This document shows positions 14,122 through 14,820 of a stretch of 14,820 nucleotides of DNA, one piece after another. A program made the position numbers and the translations under genes. Each line of letters starts with the position of its first letter. Within the stretch, counting starts at the first letter, position 1. A model generated the notes under the pieces. That model was not told the DNA's origin. It did not search any database and was given only the letters and a program-made list of their open reading frames with translations. Source of the DNA: Hyphomicrobiales bacterium (lineage in GTDB: Bacteria; Pseudomonadota; Alphaproteobacteria; Rhizobiales; Aestuariivirgaceae); assembly GCA_020029455.1 (NCBI GenBank), contig JAIBJH010000038.1, positions 1-14,820 on the forward strand, given 5' to 3'.

Positions 14122-14820
14122 AAGGAATTTGAATTCAAGCTTGAACAGGCCAAAAAGGCCGTGACCAGGGGCAAGCTTTCCCGCCGTGACTTCGTGCAGT
14201 TCGCCGTCGCCGGCGGATTGACGATTGCAGCGGCTGACAAGCTCTTCATCTCGGCTGCCCGCGCCCAGGCCAAGCCCGGCGGCAATTTCCGCTGCGGCAT
14301 CGGCCATGGCGCCACCACCGACACCTTCGATCCCGCCACCTGGGCCCATGGCATGAACTTCGCCTGGGGCAAGGGCCTCACCGGTGCACCGCTGGTCCGC
14401 GTCGACCAGAAGGCCAATGCCGTTCCCTATCTCGCCGAAAGCTTCGAACCGGCTGATAGCGCCAAGAAGTGGGTGTTCAAGATCAGGAAGGGCGCGACCT
14501 TCCATGACGGCTCAACCGTCACCTCGCAAAACGTCGTGGACACGGTGAACTATCACACCGGCGCCGACTCGAAGTCTCCCGGCAAGGCCCTTCTTGCCAA
14601 CGTCACCTCGGTCAAGGCCGACGGCCCTGATACCGTGGTGTTTGAACTCTCCGGCGGAAATGCCGACTTCCCCTATCTCCTCTCCGCCTATCAGTTCCCC
14701 ATTCTGCCTTCAAAGGACGGCAAGGTGGATCTCTCCGGAAATGGCGCCGGGCCCTACAAGCTCGACAAGTTCGAGCCTGGCGTGCGCGTGACTTTCGTCA
14801 AGAATCCGAATTCCTTCGCG
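14119..14820 (+). CDS. Family-5 peptide ABC transporter substrate-binding protein, N-terminal part (runs off the window)
   Basis: The first 234 codons of a periplasmic solute-binding protein; the reading frame is still open at base 14820. The N-terminus has a 20-residue n-region, then a classic twin-arginine motif LSRRDFVQFAVAGG (20-33), with likely cleavage around ARAQ (about 50). This implies export by Tat in a folded state. After the signal come GTTFDP-like (TTDTFDPATW), LTGAPLVRVD, PYLAESFEP, VFKIRKGATFHDGSTVTSQNVV and NGAGPYKLDKF, the usual order in SBP family 5 (dipeptide/oligopeptide/nickel/opine binders). It is not a close copy of the YejA-type protein at 1613 and probably opens a separate transporter operon beyond the window. 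Substrate cannot be told. Confidence 0.9.
   Translation, partial: MKEFEFKLEQAKKAVTRGKLSRRDFVQFAVAGGLTIAAADKLFISAARAQAKPGGNFRCGIGHGATTDTFDPATWAHGMNFAWGKGLTGAPLVRVDQKANAVPYLAESFEPADSAKKWVFKIRKGATFHDGSTVTSQNVVDTVNYHTGADSKSPGKALLANVTSVKADGPDTVVFELSGGNADFPYLLSAYQFPILPSKDGKVDLSGNGAGPYKLDKFEPGVRVTFVKNPNSFA

Noticed and set aside
1..14820. CRISPR array, tRNA/rRNA gene, insertion sequence, integrase, toxin-antitoxin or phage-defence genes
   Set aside because: I looked for direct repeats, transposase or nuclease motifs and clover-leaf sequences and saw none; nearly all sequence is taken up by housekeeping or transport genes.

Overview
The window looks like ordinary chromosomal backbone from a GC-rich alphaproteobacterium, most likely of the order Hyphomicrobiales (Rhizobiales). 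The order pheA-kdsB with a divergent membrane-anchored cytochrome c, the YejABEF-type importer, the M17 peptidase / MarR / NlpC-P60 group and a TadD-like TPR lipoprotein all fit that group. I see no tRNA, rRNA, insertion sequence, CRISPR array, prophage or integrase. No base- or codon-usage shift suggests recent transfer.

Left part (1-1560). On the minus strand, kdsB (CMP-KDO synthetase, lipopolysaccharide core synthesis) overlaps the start of pheA (prephenate dehydratase, truncated by the window edge) through an ATGA junction. Divergent from kdsB is a cytochrome c with an N-terminal membrane anchor, followed by a clear intrinsic terminator.

Central part (1613-8240). A tight five-gene plus-strand operon encodes a complete family-5 peptide importer: Tat-exported binding protein YejA, permeases YejB and YejE, and the double ATPase YejF. 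A GhrA-type 2-hydroxyacid dehydrogenase is attached to it. The last three genes are joined by ATGA overlaps. Next, on the minus strand, comes M17 aminopeptidase -> MarR-type regulator -> SH3/NlpC-P60 cell-wall peptidase. The two blocks meet tail to tail, with both stop codons inside the loop of one GC-rich hairpin.

Right part (10875-14820). A TadD-like TPR lipoprotein runs divergent from the aminopeptidase; their shared upstream region carries a palindrome that includes the 8-mer TTAACCAT (CtrA half-site) on the minus strand. Two minus-strand genes follow: an NADPH-dependent FMN (quinone/chromate-type) reductase and a cyclopropane-fatty-acyl-phospholipid synthase. After a 370-base intergenic region with a 13-base palindrome and a leader hairpin, a second family-5 solute-binding protein with a strong Tat signal begins and runs off the end.

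Several genes touch the envelope: KDO activation, cyclopropane lipids, NlpC/P60 hydrolase and an oligopeptide importer whose relatives import murein peptides or antimicrobial peptides. A link between the Yej importer and the neighbouring hydrolase and aminopeptidase (peptidoglycan peptide recycling) is a reasonable inference, not something the sequence proves. I did not find a convincing undescribed system; the better leads are regulatory sites.
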